Assembly: GCA_963995505.1 (NCBI GenBank)
Contig: OZ023199.1
Coordinates: forward strand, 8,043,373-8,107,372
DNA from: Hypericum androsaemum
Taxonomy: Eukaryota > Streptophyta > Magnoliopsida > Malpighiales > Hypericaceae
DNA: 64,000 nucleotides
Reading direction: 5' to 3'
Shown piece after piece: positions 55,801-64,000 of this stretch. A model generated the notes under the pieces. The model ran no database searches. It saw only the letters and a program-made list of their open reading frames with translations, and was not told the DNA's origin. Each line of letters begins with the position of its first letter. Positions within the stretch are counted from its first letter, which is position 1. The translations under genes and the position numbers were made by a program.

Positions 55801-57376
55801 CTCTCTTCTTAAGTATAAATGAATACTTGTTGGTGTAGCCATCATGATGCACTTTCCTATCAAACTGCCACGGCCTTCCTAACAATAGGTGACCAGCTTG
55901 CATTGGTACAACATCACACAACACTTCATCCTCATAGTTGCCAATGCGGAATGCTACCAATACTTGCTTCATCACTCGTACTTCTCCACTATCATTCAGC
56001 CATTGTAGTTTGTAAGGCTTAGGGTGTTTTCCCGTGAGTAACCCTAACTTCTCCACCATAGTAGTGCTTGCAACATTAGCACAACTTCCTCCATCTATGA
56101 TGACACTACACACCTTGTCTTTGACATAGCACCTTGTGTGAAAAATATTTTCTCTTTGAGCCACATCATTTTCTTCTTTTACTTGCACATTCAATGCTCT
56201 TCTAGACACAAGAGTAAGCCTCTCAGCAGCTTGGTACTCTTCCTCGGATACGTCCTCCAAAGAAGGCATGCTTTCATGCTCCGAATCCTCTTCTTCAGTT
56301 TCAATCTCTCCACTCTCCTTGATCACCATTGCTTGCTTGTTAGGGCATTGACTTGAGATGTGCCCTCTTCCTTGACACTTAAAGCACTTGATGTCACGGT
56401 TCCTAGCTGGAGTGACTTCCACTTTCCTTTGAGAATTAGCTTGAGAACTCTCGGATTTATGCTCTACTTTGGCTGCTTGTGGCTTGTCAAACTTCTTTTG
56501 GTAGTTTGGCTTCCAAGTAGAATTCGATGTAGCTTTTGTTCTCCCCTCTCCTCTCTTGAGTTGCTTCTCAATTTTCGTTGCCATATGCACCATGTCCTCC
56601 AACTCCACATAGTGTTGCAACTCAACTTTGTCTTGAATTTCAGGATTGAGTCCATTCAAGAACCTTGCCATTGTAACTTCTCTATCTTCATCTATATCAG
56701 CTCTTATCATGGCCATCTCCATCTGTTTGAAATACTCCTCCACACTCAAACTTCCTTGCCTCATTCCTTGTAACTTCTTATACAGCTCTCTATAGTAATG
56801 ACTTGGAACAAATCTCTTCCTCATCACCACTTTCATGTCTTCCCAAGTAGCTATAGGGCGTTCTCTATTTCTCCTCCTGCTAGTCACAAGTTGATCCCAC
56901 CAAGTTATAGCATAATCAGTGAATTCGGTGATGGCAAGTTTTACCTTCTTTTCTTCGGAGCTATTGTGGCAATCAAACACGAACTCAATCTTCTTCTCCC
57001 ACTCTAAGTACGCCTCCGGGTCAGAACGACCAGCAAAGGAAGGTATCTTCAGTTTGATACTCCCTATGTTGTCGTCTCTCTTTGGCCTTGCCTCCCTAGG
57101 TGGACGGTTTGTTCTTGCTCTCCTAAGACTCCTTGTAGAGCCTACGCCTTCTTCCGACTCAGAATCAGCTCCGCTCGATTCTCCAATAGGTACTCCTCTC
57201 CTACGCCTTTGGAGTTCGCCTCGCGTTTGGGGGTTGTCACGAGAATTCTCCACGGCATCCACGCGTAGTTGCAAAGGCTCCATCTGAGCTTGCACCATCC
57301 GCTCGAGCTTCCCGGCCAAGGCATCCACTAATAACTTAAGGTCTATGCTTCCCATAGTTTGACCTTCATGCGACAT
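52589..57376 (-). CDS. gag-pol: A3 gag-pol polyprotein, intact (1595 codons)
   Basis: Same architecture and length as A1 and A2, starting '[20 protein letters not shown]'. RT 'YFDDIL' at 54874-54857; protease '[12 protein letters not shown]'; CCHC knuckle; HHCC and DDE integrase; GPF module; tail '[12 protein letters not shown]' in the LTR. Mosaic by residues: '[12 protein letters not shown]', '[12 protein letters not shown]' and 'NFSKTF' agree with A1 (RT/RNase H), whereas '[11 protein letters not shown]', '[11 protein letters not shown]', 'PGEYNVSAS' and the tail '[20 protein letters not shown]' agree with A2. Private changes include '[12 protein letters not shown]' next to the RT active site. 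No lesion is visible. Confidence 0.95.
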   Translation of the reverse strand: MSHEGQTMGSIDLKLLVDALAGKLERMVQAQMEPLQLRVDAVENSRDNPQTRGELQRRRRGVPIGESSGADSESEEGVGSTRSLRRARTNRPPREARPKRDDNIGSIKLKIPSFAGRSDPEAYLEWEKKIEFVFDCHNSSEEKKVKLAITEFTDYAITWWDQLVTSRRRNRERPIATWEDMKVVMRKRFVPSHYYRELYKKLQGMRQGSLSVEEYFKQMEMAMIRADIDEDREVTMARFLNGLNPEIQDKVELQHYVELEDMVHMATKIEKQLKRGEGRTKATSNSTWKPNYQKKFDKPQAAKVEHKSESSQANSQRKVEVTPARNRDIKCFKCQGRGHISSQCPNKQAMVIKESGEIETEEEDSEHESMPSLEDVSEEEYQAAERLTLVSRRALNVQVKEENDVAQRENIFHTRCYVKDKVCSVIIDGGSCANVASTTMVEKLGLLTGKHPKPYKLQWLNDSGEVRVMKQVLVAFRIGNYEDEVLCDVVPMQAGHLLLGRPWQFDRKVHHDGYTNKYSFILKKRVITLAPLSPSQVCEDQRQLQKESDEQRERDKKKKNERREEAEKKIRKTANGEEKIEKTKEAGKTEIKTAKERKNESWKKSYYVGTSDIKQACFTKKPMILLRYREALLNTNELEPHVPSTVVSLLQDYKDVFPDELPPGLPPIRGIEHQIDFVPGATIPNRPAYRSNPEETKELEKQVNELLEKGYVRESMSPCAVPVLLVPKKDKTWRMCVDCRAVNNITVKYRHPIPRLDDMLDELHGSCMFSKIDLKSGYHQIRMKEGDEWKTAFKTKYGLYEWMVMPFGLSNAPSTFMRLMNHVLRPFIGKFVVVYFDDILIYSKNVGDHLEHLKSVLDALREEQLFANLKKCTFCTDKLVFLGFVVGANGIQVDEEKIRAIREWPSPTSVANVRSFHGLASFYRRFVKDFSSIAAPITEVIKKNVGFTWGEAQEKAFQLLKGKLTNAPLLALPNFSKTFEIECDASGVGIGAVLMQEGRPIAYFSEKLSGATLNYPTYDKELYALVRALETWQHYLWPKEFVIHTDHESLKHLKGQHKLNKRHARWVEFIETFPYVIRYKQGKENVVADALSRRYALISTLDAKLLGFEHIKEMYVDDVDFGELFRSTERSAFGKFFRNEGYLFRENKLCVPNCSMRELLIQEAHGGGLMGHFGIAKTLAMLQDHFFWPHMKRDVERVCGRCITCKQAKSKVKPHGLYTPLPIPSEPWIDISMDFVLGLPRTKRGRDSIFVVVDRFSKMAHFIPCHKTDDASNIADLFFREVVRLHGMPRTIISDRDAKFLSYFWKTLWCKLGTKLLFSTTCHPQTDGQTEVVNRTLSTLLRALIKHNIKTWEECLPHVEFAYNRSVHSATQFSPFELVYGFNPLTPLDLSPLPSSEQVNLDGKKKAEFVKQLHEKARMNIEKRTEHYARQANKGRHKVVFEPGDWVWLHMRKERFPVQRRSKLLPRGDGPFQVIERINDNAYKLDLPGEYNVSASFNVADLSPFDVGDDLRTNPFQEEGTDVSKPKDAPTIKLVDSQQVQVPIGPMTRARARKLQSDFNGLMQEVWAQVGAYKCKDVHEAHAKPMHVIEAILEA

Positions 57377-58052
57377 GTTTGCTACAAGAAAAATTGGTTA
57401 GTAAAAAAAATTATGGCCTCACAAGCTCACTCCCTTACGTGTATACTCTCAATGTAGGGTGCACTCAAGTTCACTCGTGTTTGCACTCAAATATTTGGCT
57501 TTTCTCTCTAAGGTACTCGCACACTCTTGCCTTTTTCCTCTCGTGATACTTGTATGTTCTTACTAAGGCTAGAACGGCCTTGCTTGAGCTCCACGCTTTA
57601 ACAAACAGAATGTTAAAGTTCCTCTTTGGTCTTTCTTTTAGTCTTGCTCGTCCCCTTTCTTGATCAGCTGTTGCGCCTCCTTAGTTTGCTAGCTTCCCTC
57701 GGATTTGCTTCCTCTTTAGCTTGAGACTTCCAATTTAGCTTGCTTCCTCTTTAGCTTGAGACTTCCAATTTAGCTTGCTTCCTCTTTAGCTTGCGGCTTC
57801 CTTTTTTTCTTTTTCTTTTCTTTCCTTTTTTTTTCTTTTCTTTTCTTTTCTTTTCTTTTCTTTTTTTTTTCTTTCTTTTCTTTTCTTTCTTTTCTTGCTT
57901 CACTCGTTTGTTTTCCTCTCTTTTCTCTCAAACAGCGAGGAGAGAAAACGAACCAACAAGAACAAAAAAATAACAAGCAACAAAACGAACCAACAAGAAC
58001 AAAAATAACAAGGATAATGAACTAAAGTAACAAGCTAAGCTCTGATACCAAC
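57377..58052 (-). promoter_or_regulatory. A3 leader: primer site, purine tract, intron-like segment
   Basis: A1-like leader, with one more copy of an 'AAGAGGAAGCAAGCTAAATT'-type repeat (57710-57790). Purine tract (pyrimidine on the plus strand) about 57795-57900. Intron-like segment 57563-57382 (182 nt): donor GTAAGA, TACTAAC, acceptor CTTGTAG (A1 and A2 have CTTGCAG). Confidence 0.65.
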
Positions 58053-58857
58053 TGATATGAATCTCCGCGGAAAAGATTTACAACTCGGACCGTTTGTTAC
58101 TTTAGAATGGAACAGATCACAACTCACAAGAACTTACACGAACTAAGGCACGAATTTGTACCTCAACCCGCTGCAAGGGCTTCTGAACCTTGACCTAAGG
58201 TCGTATCACGCCACAAACGGGGATGGAATATCCGCTTGATAAGTGAAGGATAAATTCTGGCCAAGACGACTCACCAGCCTAAGCAAGAACAAACGAGTAT
58301 CAAACTCTCAACTAGCCAATGCTAAGTATTTCCGAATTGTATGTGTACGTTTTATTGCTAGGAGTCCTCTTTATATAGGCTCCCAAAGTACCAAAATATT
58401 CCTAAACAAGCTAACTCCTTAAAAAGGAGTTCAAAGGCTGGCCAAAACTCTCTTTCCTATTCTAAGGAGATTCTGGCCGAATTATTCAACTAAAATAGGA
58501 AATAATCTAAACAAATAATATCTAATAGAATAACAATTAATTGCACGTCCTAACAAGAAGATGCATGGCCTAAATAGGTTGATTCTTGCTGATTCTCCAT
58601 GTGCGCATGCATCCAGAAGTTGGTGTGCATATTAAGCTTCCAAAATAGCCTCTATCACGTGCATGGGCTTTGCATGTGCCTCATGCACGTCCTTGCACTT
58701 GTACGCACCAACTTGAGCCCAAACTTCTTGCATTAGTCCATTGAAATCAGATTGCAACTTCCTAGCTCGTGCTCTTGTCATTGGCCCAATTGGAACTTGA
58801 ACTTGCTGCGAGTCTACAAGCTTGATAGTAGGTGCGTCCTTAGGCTTGCTCACATCA
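58053..58857 (-). repeat. A3 5' LTR
   Basis: 805 bp. TATA box complement at 58370-58377. On the plus strand it is followed by GCTTG and the resumed C3 pol. Confidence 0.95.
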
Positions 58858-59943
58858 GCTTGTGGGACTTGGCCATTCTCGAATTGCACGTATCTTTTCT
58901 TCATCGACCTGTATTCCTTTAGCACTAACAACAAAATCCAAGAAGGCAAGCTTATCTGTGCAAAAGGTGCACTTCTTCAAGTTAGCAAACAATTGATCCT
59001 TTCTAAGTGCATTTAGAACAGATTTCAAATGTTCCATGAGATCCTCCATGCTCTTTCTATAAATAAGTATATCATCAAAATAAACGACTACAAATTTTCC
59101 AATAAATGGACGTAAAACATGATTCATCAGCCACATAAATGTGCTAGGAGCATTAGACAAACCGAATGGCATGACCATCCATTCATATAATCCATATTTT
59201 GTTTTAAAGGCTGTCTTCCACTCATCTCCTTCTTTCATTCTAATTTGATGATAACCACTTTTCAGGTCAATTTTAGAAAACATGATCGATCCATGCATCT
59301 CATCTAACATGTCATCTAATCGAGGAATAGGGTGACGATATTTTACCGTTATGTTGTTGACTGCTCGACAATCAACACACATCCTCCATGATCCATCCTT
59401 CTTAGGCACCAGTAGGACTGGCACGGCGCAAGGACTCATGCTGTCTCTCACGTACCCTTTCTCCAATAGTTCATTCACTTGTCGCTCAAGTTCCTTTGTT
59501 TCCTCCGGATTGCTCCTATATGCGGGACGATTAGGTATGGCAGCTCCCCGAACCAAGTCAATTTGGTGCTCAATCCCTCGGATAGGTGGTAACCCTGATG
59601 GTAGCTCGTTGGGAAATACATCCTCGTAGTCCTGCAAAAGGGAAACAACCATACTAGGCAAGTATGGTTCAAGTTCATTAGTGTTTAAAAATGCCTCCTT
59701 GTACATAAGTACGATCATTGGCTTTTTGTCAAAACATGCTTGCTTGATATCACTAACTCCCACATAAAAACTCATTTTCCACCCCTCGGTTTTTCTCTCA
59801 TTGGCCGTTTTAATTTCTATTTTTCCGACTTCTTTTGCTCTCTCAAGCTCTTTCTCTTCATTGGCCATTTTTCCTTTCTTTTTTTCCGGCTTCTTCTCTC
59901 CGCTCAATTCTTTTCTTTTGGTCACTCTTTTTTTTCTCATCAT
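58858..59943 (-). pseudogene. pol: C3 pol 5' part: linker and RT
   Basis: The minus strand encodes a Lys/Glu-rich linker, '[20 protein letters not shown]', '[20 protein letters not shown]', '[20 protein letters not shown]', RT '[19 protein letters not shown]' and '[19 protein letters not shown]', where A3 cuts it. The frame is not continuous with the gag frame (shift near 59890-59940). Confidence 0.9.
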
Positions 59944-61120
59944 TCTCTTTTTGTAACTTCAATTGATCTTCACAAACTTGTGACAGTGTTAAGGGTGCTA
60001 ATGTGATTACTCGTCGATTGAGTGTGAACGAGTACTTGTTCGTGTAGCCATCATGCTTAACCTTCCTATCAAATTGCCATGGCCTTCCGAGTAGTAGGTG
60101 TCCAGCTTGCATTGGCACCACATCACATAGCACTTCATCTTCATATTTGCCAATTCGAAATGTCACTAGCACTTGCCCTTCCACGCGTACTTCTCCACTA
60201 TCATTCAACCACTGTAGCTTGTAAGGTTTAGGGTGTTTCTTTATGATCAACCCCAACTTTTCTACCATAGTGGTGCTTGCAACATTAGCACAGCTTTCTC
60301 CATCAATAATGACGCTACACACCTTGCCCTTGACATAACACCTTGTGTGGAAAATATTCTCTCGTTGTGCATCATCTTCTCCTTCTTTTGCTTGCAAGTT
60401 CAAAGCCCTTCTAGTCACCAAAGTGAGTGCTTCAGTAGCTTGGAATTCCTCCTCGGACAGGTCTTCCAATGAGGGCATGCTTCCATGGTCCGAGTCTTCT
60501 TCTTCTGTCTCGACCTCCCCGCTCTCTCTAAGCACCATAACTTGCTTGTTAGGACATTGACTTGCTATGTGCCCCCTTCCTTGACATTTAAAGCACTTAA
60601 TGTCTCGATTTCTTGTAGGAGGGGCTTCCACTTTCTTTTGAGAGCTGGTATTAGAACTCTCGGTGTTGTGTTCTACTTTGGCCGCCTGTGGCCTATCAAA
60701 CTTCTTTGGATAATTCGGCTTCCAAGTAGTACTTGATGTAGCTCGAGTTCCTCCCCCTTTCTTCATTTGTTTCTCTATCTTGTTGGCCATATGAACCATA
60801 TCTTCCAATTCGACGTAGTGTTGTAGCTCCACTTTGTCTTGAATTTCAGGATTCAGTCCATTCAAGAACCTAGCCATAGTGGTTTCACGATCCTCCTCTA
60901 CGTTGGCTCGTATCATGGCCATCTCCATCTGCTTATAGTAATCTTCCACACTCATACTTCCTTGACGCAGTCCTTGTAACCTTTTAAAAAGATCACGATA
61001 GTAATGACTAGGAACAAAGCGTTTCCTCATCACAACTTTCATCTCCTCCCATGTCTCTATGGTATATTCTCCGTTACGTCTCCTGCTTGTGACAAATTGA
61101 TCCCACCAAGTTATAGCATA
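59858..61120 (-). pseudogene. gag: C3 gag and protease, N-terminus cut by A4
   Basis: From 61120: '[20 protein letters not shown]', '[20 protein letters not shown]', '[20 protein letters not shown]', CCHC '[15 protein letters not shown]' (~60590), protease 'VIIDGESCANVAS' (DGE where the family has DGG, a likely inactivating change) and '[16 protein letters not shown]', ending at a frame change near 59858. The gag N-terminal ~150 residues are separated by A4 at 61121. Confidence 0.85.
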
Positions 61121-61908
61121 TGATGTGAGCAAGCCTAAGGACGCACCTACTATCAAGCTTGTAGACTCGAAGCAAGTTCAAGTTCCGATTGGGCCAATGA
61201 CAAGAGCACGAGCTAGGAAGTTGCAATCTGACTTCAATGGATTAATGGAAGAAGTTTGGGCTCAATCAAGTGCGTGGAGGACCAAGGACGTCCAAGAAGC
61301 CCAAGGGAGGCCCATGCACGTTTTGGAAGCTGAATGGGAAGCTTGACATGCACGAAAGCTTCTAGATGCATGCGCACATGGAGAATCAAGAAGAATCAGC
61401 CTATTTAGTCCATGCATCTATTTGTTTTGGACGTGCACCTAGTAGTTATTCTATTAGATATTATTTGCTTATATTATTCCTTATTTAGTTGAATAAGTTC
61501 GGCCAGAATCTCTTTAGAATAGGAAAGAATTTTGGCCAGCCTTAAACTCCTTATTTGGAGTTAGTTTCGTTTAGGAAAGTTGTAAGACATGAGGAGCCTA
61601 TATAAAGAGGCGTCCCCCTCCAATAAAGAACACACAATTCGGAAATACTTAGCATTGGCTAGTTGAGAGTTTGATACTCGTTTGTTCTTGCTTAGGCTGG
61701 TGAGTCGTCTTGGCTAGAATTTATCCTTCACTTATCAAGCGGATATTCCATCCCCGCTTGTGGCGTGATACGACCTTAGGTCAAGGTTCAGAAGCCCTTG
61801 CAGCGGGTTGAGGTACAAATTCGTGCCTTAGTTCGTGTAAGTTCTTGTGAGTTGTGATCTGTTCCATTCTAAAGTAACAAACGGTCCGAGTTGTGAATCT
61901 TTTCCGCG
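61121..61908 (+). repeat. A4 5' LTR, 3' end lost
   Basis: U3 coding tail of subtype 1 ('[20 protein letters not shown]'); the region before the TATA box differs from A1, A2 and A3 ('TTATTTGGAGTTAGTTTCG'); R/U5 is A1-like. The LTR breaks at 'TTTTCCGCG' and joins gag. Confidence 0.85.
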
Positions 61909-64000
61909 AAGCTGATTCTGAATCGAGCGGAGCTGATTCTGAATCTGAAGAAGGCGTAGGCTCTACAAGGAGTCTTAGGAGAGCAAGAACAAACCGTCCA
62001 CCTAGGGAGGCAAGGCCAAAGAGAGACGACAACATAGGGAGTATCAAACTGAAGATACCTTCCTTTGCTGGTCGTTCTGACCCGGAGGCGTACTTGGAGT
62101 GGGAGAAGAAGATTGAGTTCGTGTTTGATTGCCACAATAACTCCGAAGAAAAGAAGGTAAAACTTGCCATCACCGAATTCACTGATTATGCTATAACTTG
62201 GTGGGATCAACTTGTGACAAGCAGGAGGAGAAATAGAGAACGCCCTATAGCTACTTGGGAAGACATGAAAGTGGTGATGAGGAAGAGATTTGTTCCAAGT
62301 CATTACTATAGAGGGCTGTATAAGAAGTTACAAGGGATGAGGCAAGGAAGTTTGAGTGTGGAGGAGTATTTCAAACAGATGGAGATGGCCATGATAAGAG
62401 CTGATATAGATGAAGATAGAGAAGTTACAATGGCAAGGTTCTTGAATGGACTCAATCCTGAAATTCAAGACAAAGTTGAGTTGCAACACTATGTGGAGTT
62501 GGAGGACATGGTGCATATGGCAACGAAAATTGAGAAGTAACTCAAGAGAGGAGAGGGGAGAACAAAAGCTACATCGAATTCTACTTGGAAGCCAAACTAC
62601 CAAAAGAAGTTTGACAAGCCACAAGCAGCCAAAGTAGAGCATAAATCCGAGAGTTCTCAAGCTAATTCTCAAAGGAAAGTGGAAGTCACTCCAGCTAGGA
62701 ACCGTGACATCAAGTGCTTTAAGTGTCAAGGAAGAGGGCACATCTCAAGTCAATGCCCTAACAAGCAAGCAATGGTGATCAAGGAGAGTGGAGAGATTGA
62801 AACTGAAGAAGAGGATTCGGAACATGAAAGCATGCCTTCTTTGGAGGACGTATCCGAGGAAGAGTACCAAGCTGCTGAGAGGCTTACTCTTGTGTCTAGA
62901 AGAGCATTGAATGTGCAAGTAAAAGAAGAAAATGATGTGGCTCAAAGAGAAAATATTTTTCACACAAGGTGCTATGTCAAAGACAAGGTGTGTAGTGTCA
63001 TCATAGATGGAGGAAGTTGTGCTAATGTCGCAAGCACTACTATGGTGGAGAAGTTGGGGTTGCTCACTGGAAAACACCCTAAGCCTTACAAACTACAATG
63101 GCTGAATGATAGTGGAGAAGTACGAGTGATGAAGCAAGTATTGGTAACATTCCGCATTGGCAACTATGAGGATGAAGTGTTGTGTGATGTTGTACCAATG
63201 CAAGCTGGTCATCTATTGTTAGGAAGGCCATGGCAGTTTGATAGGAAAGTGCATCAGAATGGCTACACCAACAAATACTCATTTATACTTAAGAAGAGAG
63301 TAATCACCTTGGCACCCTTGTCACCATCACAAGTTTGTGAAGATCAAAGACTGTTGCAACAAGAAAGTGATGAGCAAAGAGAGCGTGACAAAAAGAAAAA
63401 GACTGAGAGAAGAGAAGAAGCCGAAAAAAAGATAAGAAAAACGGCCAATGGAGAGGAAAAGATTGAGAAAATAAAAGAAGCCGGAAAAACAGAAATTAAA
63501 ACGGCCAAAGAGAGAAAAAACGAGAGTTGGAAAAAGAGTTATTATGTGGGAACAAGTGATATTAAGCAAGCATGCTTTGCAAAGAAGCCTATGATCTTAC
63601 TTCGGTATAGGAAGGCACTTTTAAACACTAACGAGCTTGAACCACATGTACCTAGTACGGTTGTGTCTCTTTTGCAGGATTACAAGGATGTCTTTCCCGA
63701 CGAGCTACCACCTGGTTTGCCACCTATTCGTGGGATTGAACATCAAATAGACTTTGTCCCGGGAGCTACCATACCTAACCGTCCCGCATATAGAAGCAAT
63801 CCTGAAGAGACAAAGGAGCTTGAGAAGCAAGTCAACGAGCTGTTGGAGAAAGGGTACGTAAGAGAGAGCATGAGTGATGTTGATTTTGGCGAGTTGTTTA
63901 GATCAACTGAAAGAAGTGCATTTGGTAAGTTCTTTCGTAATGAAGGTTACCTATTTCGTGAAAACAAACTTTGTGTGCCTAATTGTTCGATGCGAGAATT
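61909..64000 (+). pseudogene. gag-pol: A4 gag-protease-integrase remnant
   Basis: A duplicated 'AGCTGATTCTGAATC' lies at the LTR-gag junction. Gag reads '[20 protein letters not shown]' onward to a TAA at 62538-62540 in place of the Gln codon of '[11 protein letters not shown]'. After it the frame is open: CCHC knuckle (~62720), protease '[12 protein letters not shown]' (~63000), linker, up to '[10 protein letters not shown]' at 63875, then directly '[14 protein letters not shown]' of the pre-integrase region. The junction keeps the reading frame (400 codons removed). It continues beyond the window into the integrase. Confidence 0.9.

Larger units (their letters stand above)
52010..58857 (-). 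mobile_element. Full-length Ty3/gypsy element A3 (inserted in C3 pol)
   Basis: 6,848 bp; LTRs 52010-52814 (3') and 58053-58857 (5'), 805 bp each with one difference noticed (C/T near 52029/58072... in 'AAAAGATTCACAA'). Target-site duplication GCTTG at 52005-52009 and 58858-58862. Primer site complement GCTCTGATACCA at 58039-58050. U3 is A2-like, R/U5 and leader are A1-like. Intact gag-pol. Confidence 0.95.
61121..64000 (+). mobile_element. Family A element A4, deletion derivative, runs off the window
   Basis: 5' LTR 61121-61908 (lacks its last ~8 bp), then directly gag from about codon 65: primer site, leader, intron-like segment and gag start are deleted. A 1,200-bp deletion (codons ~718-1117 of A1) removes RT and RNase H. 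GCATA at 61116-61120 is the expected duplication; the right end is outside. It has no primer site, so it could not be copied by reverse transcription in this form. Confidence 0.9.

Noticed and set aside
1..64000. The window as a plastid or mitochondrial chromosome
   Set aside because: Multiple intact LTR retrotransposons with 5-bp target-site duplications, nested several deep, are a nuclear pattern; plastid pieces are short, scrambled scraps.
1..64000. CRISPR arrays, bacterial operons or phage genes
   Set aside because: No evenly spaced short repeats with unique spacers, no bacterial gene context; repeats seen are LTRs, accD repeats and microsatellite-like leaders.

Overview
The window looks like plant (eudicot) nuclear DNA. 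It consists of shuffled plastid-DNA fragments (a NUPT-like mosaic, about 1-16,660) followed by a deeply nested stack of Ty3/gypsy LTR retrotransposons (about 16,660-64,000). No intact ordinary host gene was recognised. All assignments come from reading the sequence and from knowledge of the families; no database search was possible.

Region 1 (1-16,660). I recognise pieces of plastid rrn23 (two, antisense), ycf1/TIC214 (two), rps18, accD (an antisense block, a sense copy and a short antisense scrap), petA, ccsA (two), psbC, rrn4.5, rpoC2 and rbcL. They come from the LSC, SSC and IR of a plastome, lie in scrambled order and orientation, and are often joined at short repeats. accD is of the expanded, repeat-rich type known from some lineages with rearranged plastomes (for example Jasminum, Passiflora, some legumes); I cannot choose among these. 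A full-length retrotransposon, A1 (7512-14316), sits inside the sense accD copy with a GATCC target-site duplication and two LTRs that I find identical.

Region 2 (16,660-46,587). A 5'-truncated element D (integrase plus 3' LTR) abuts a non-autonomous element C' with an unusual 318-codon ORF. Next comes a minus-strand element C'' that is opened twice. Element B (21980-34348, TSD GTGTG) is the first insert and itself contains full-length A2 (23317-30151, TSD CTTCT). Element E (34682-45376, TSD TGTTG) is the second insert and contains the minus-strand element F (39731-44758).

Region 3 (46,588-64,000). Four elements open one inside the other and do not close before the window ends: H in C'', G in H, C3 in G, and A4 in C3. 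C3 also contains full-length A3 (52010-58857, minus, TSD GCTTG). The right-hand halves of these elements should lie beyond base 64,000 in last-in, first-out order.

How it works together. A1, A2 and A3 each carry an uninterrupted 1595-codon gag-pol frame (gag with CCHC knuckle, protease, RT, RNase H, HHCC/DDE integrase, GPF module) that runs into the 3' LTR. Their LTR pairs differ by 0, 0 and 1 base in 805, and they occupy innermost positions, so family A is the youngest and may still be active. B, D, E, F, G, H, C' and C3 are older and broken by frameshifts, deletions and C-to-T type nonsense changes. The most interesting signals are an intron-like segment in the leader of family A/E elements, a conserved coding tail inside U3 that a non-autonomous element also keeps, and a recombinant LTR in A3 whose breakpoint fits inter-molecular strand transfer.
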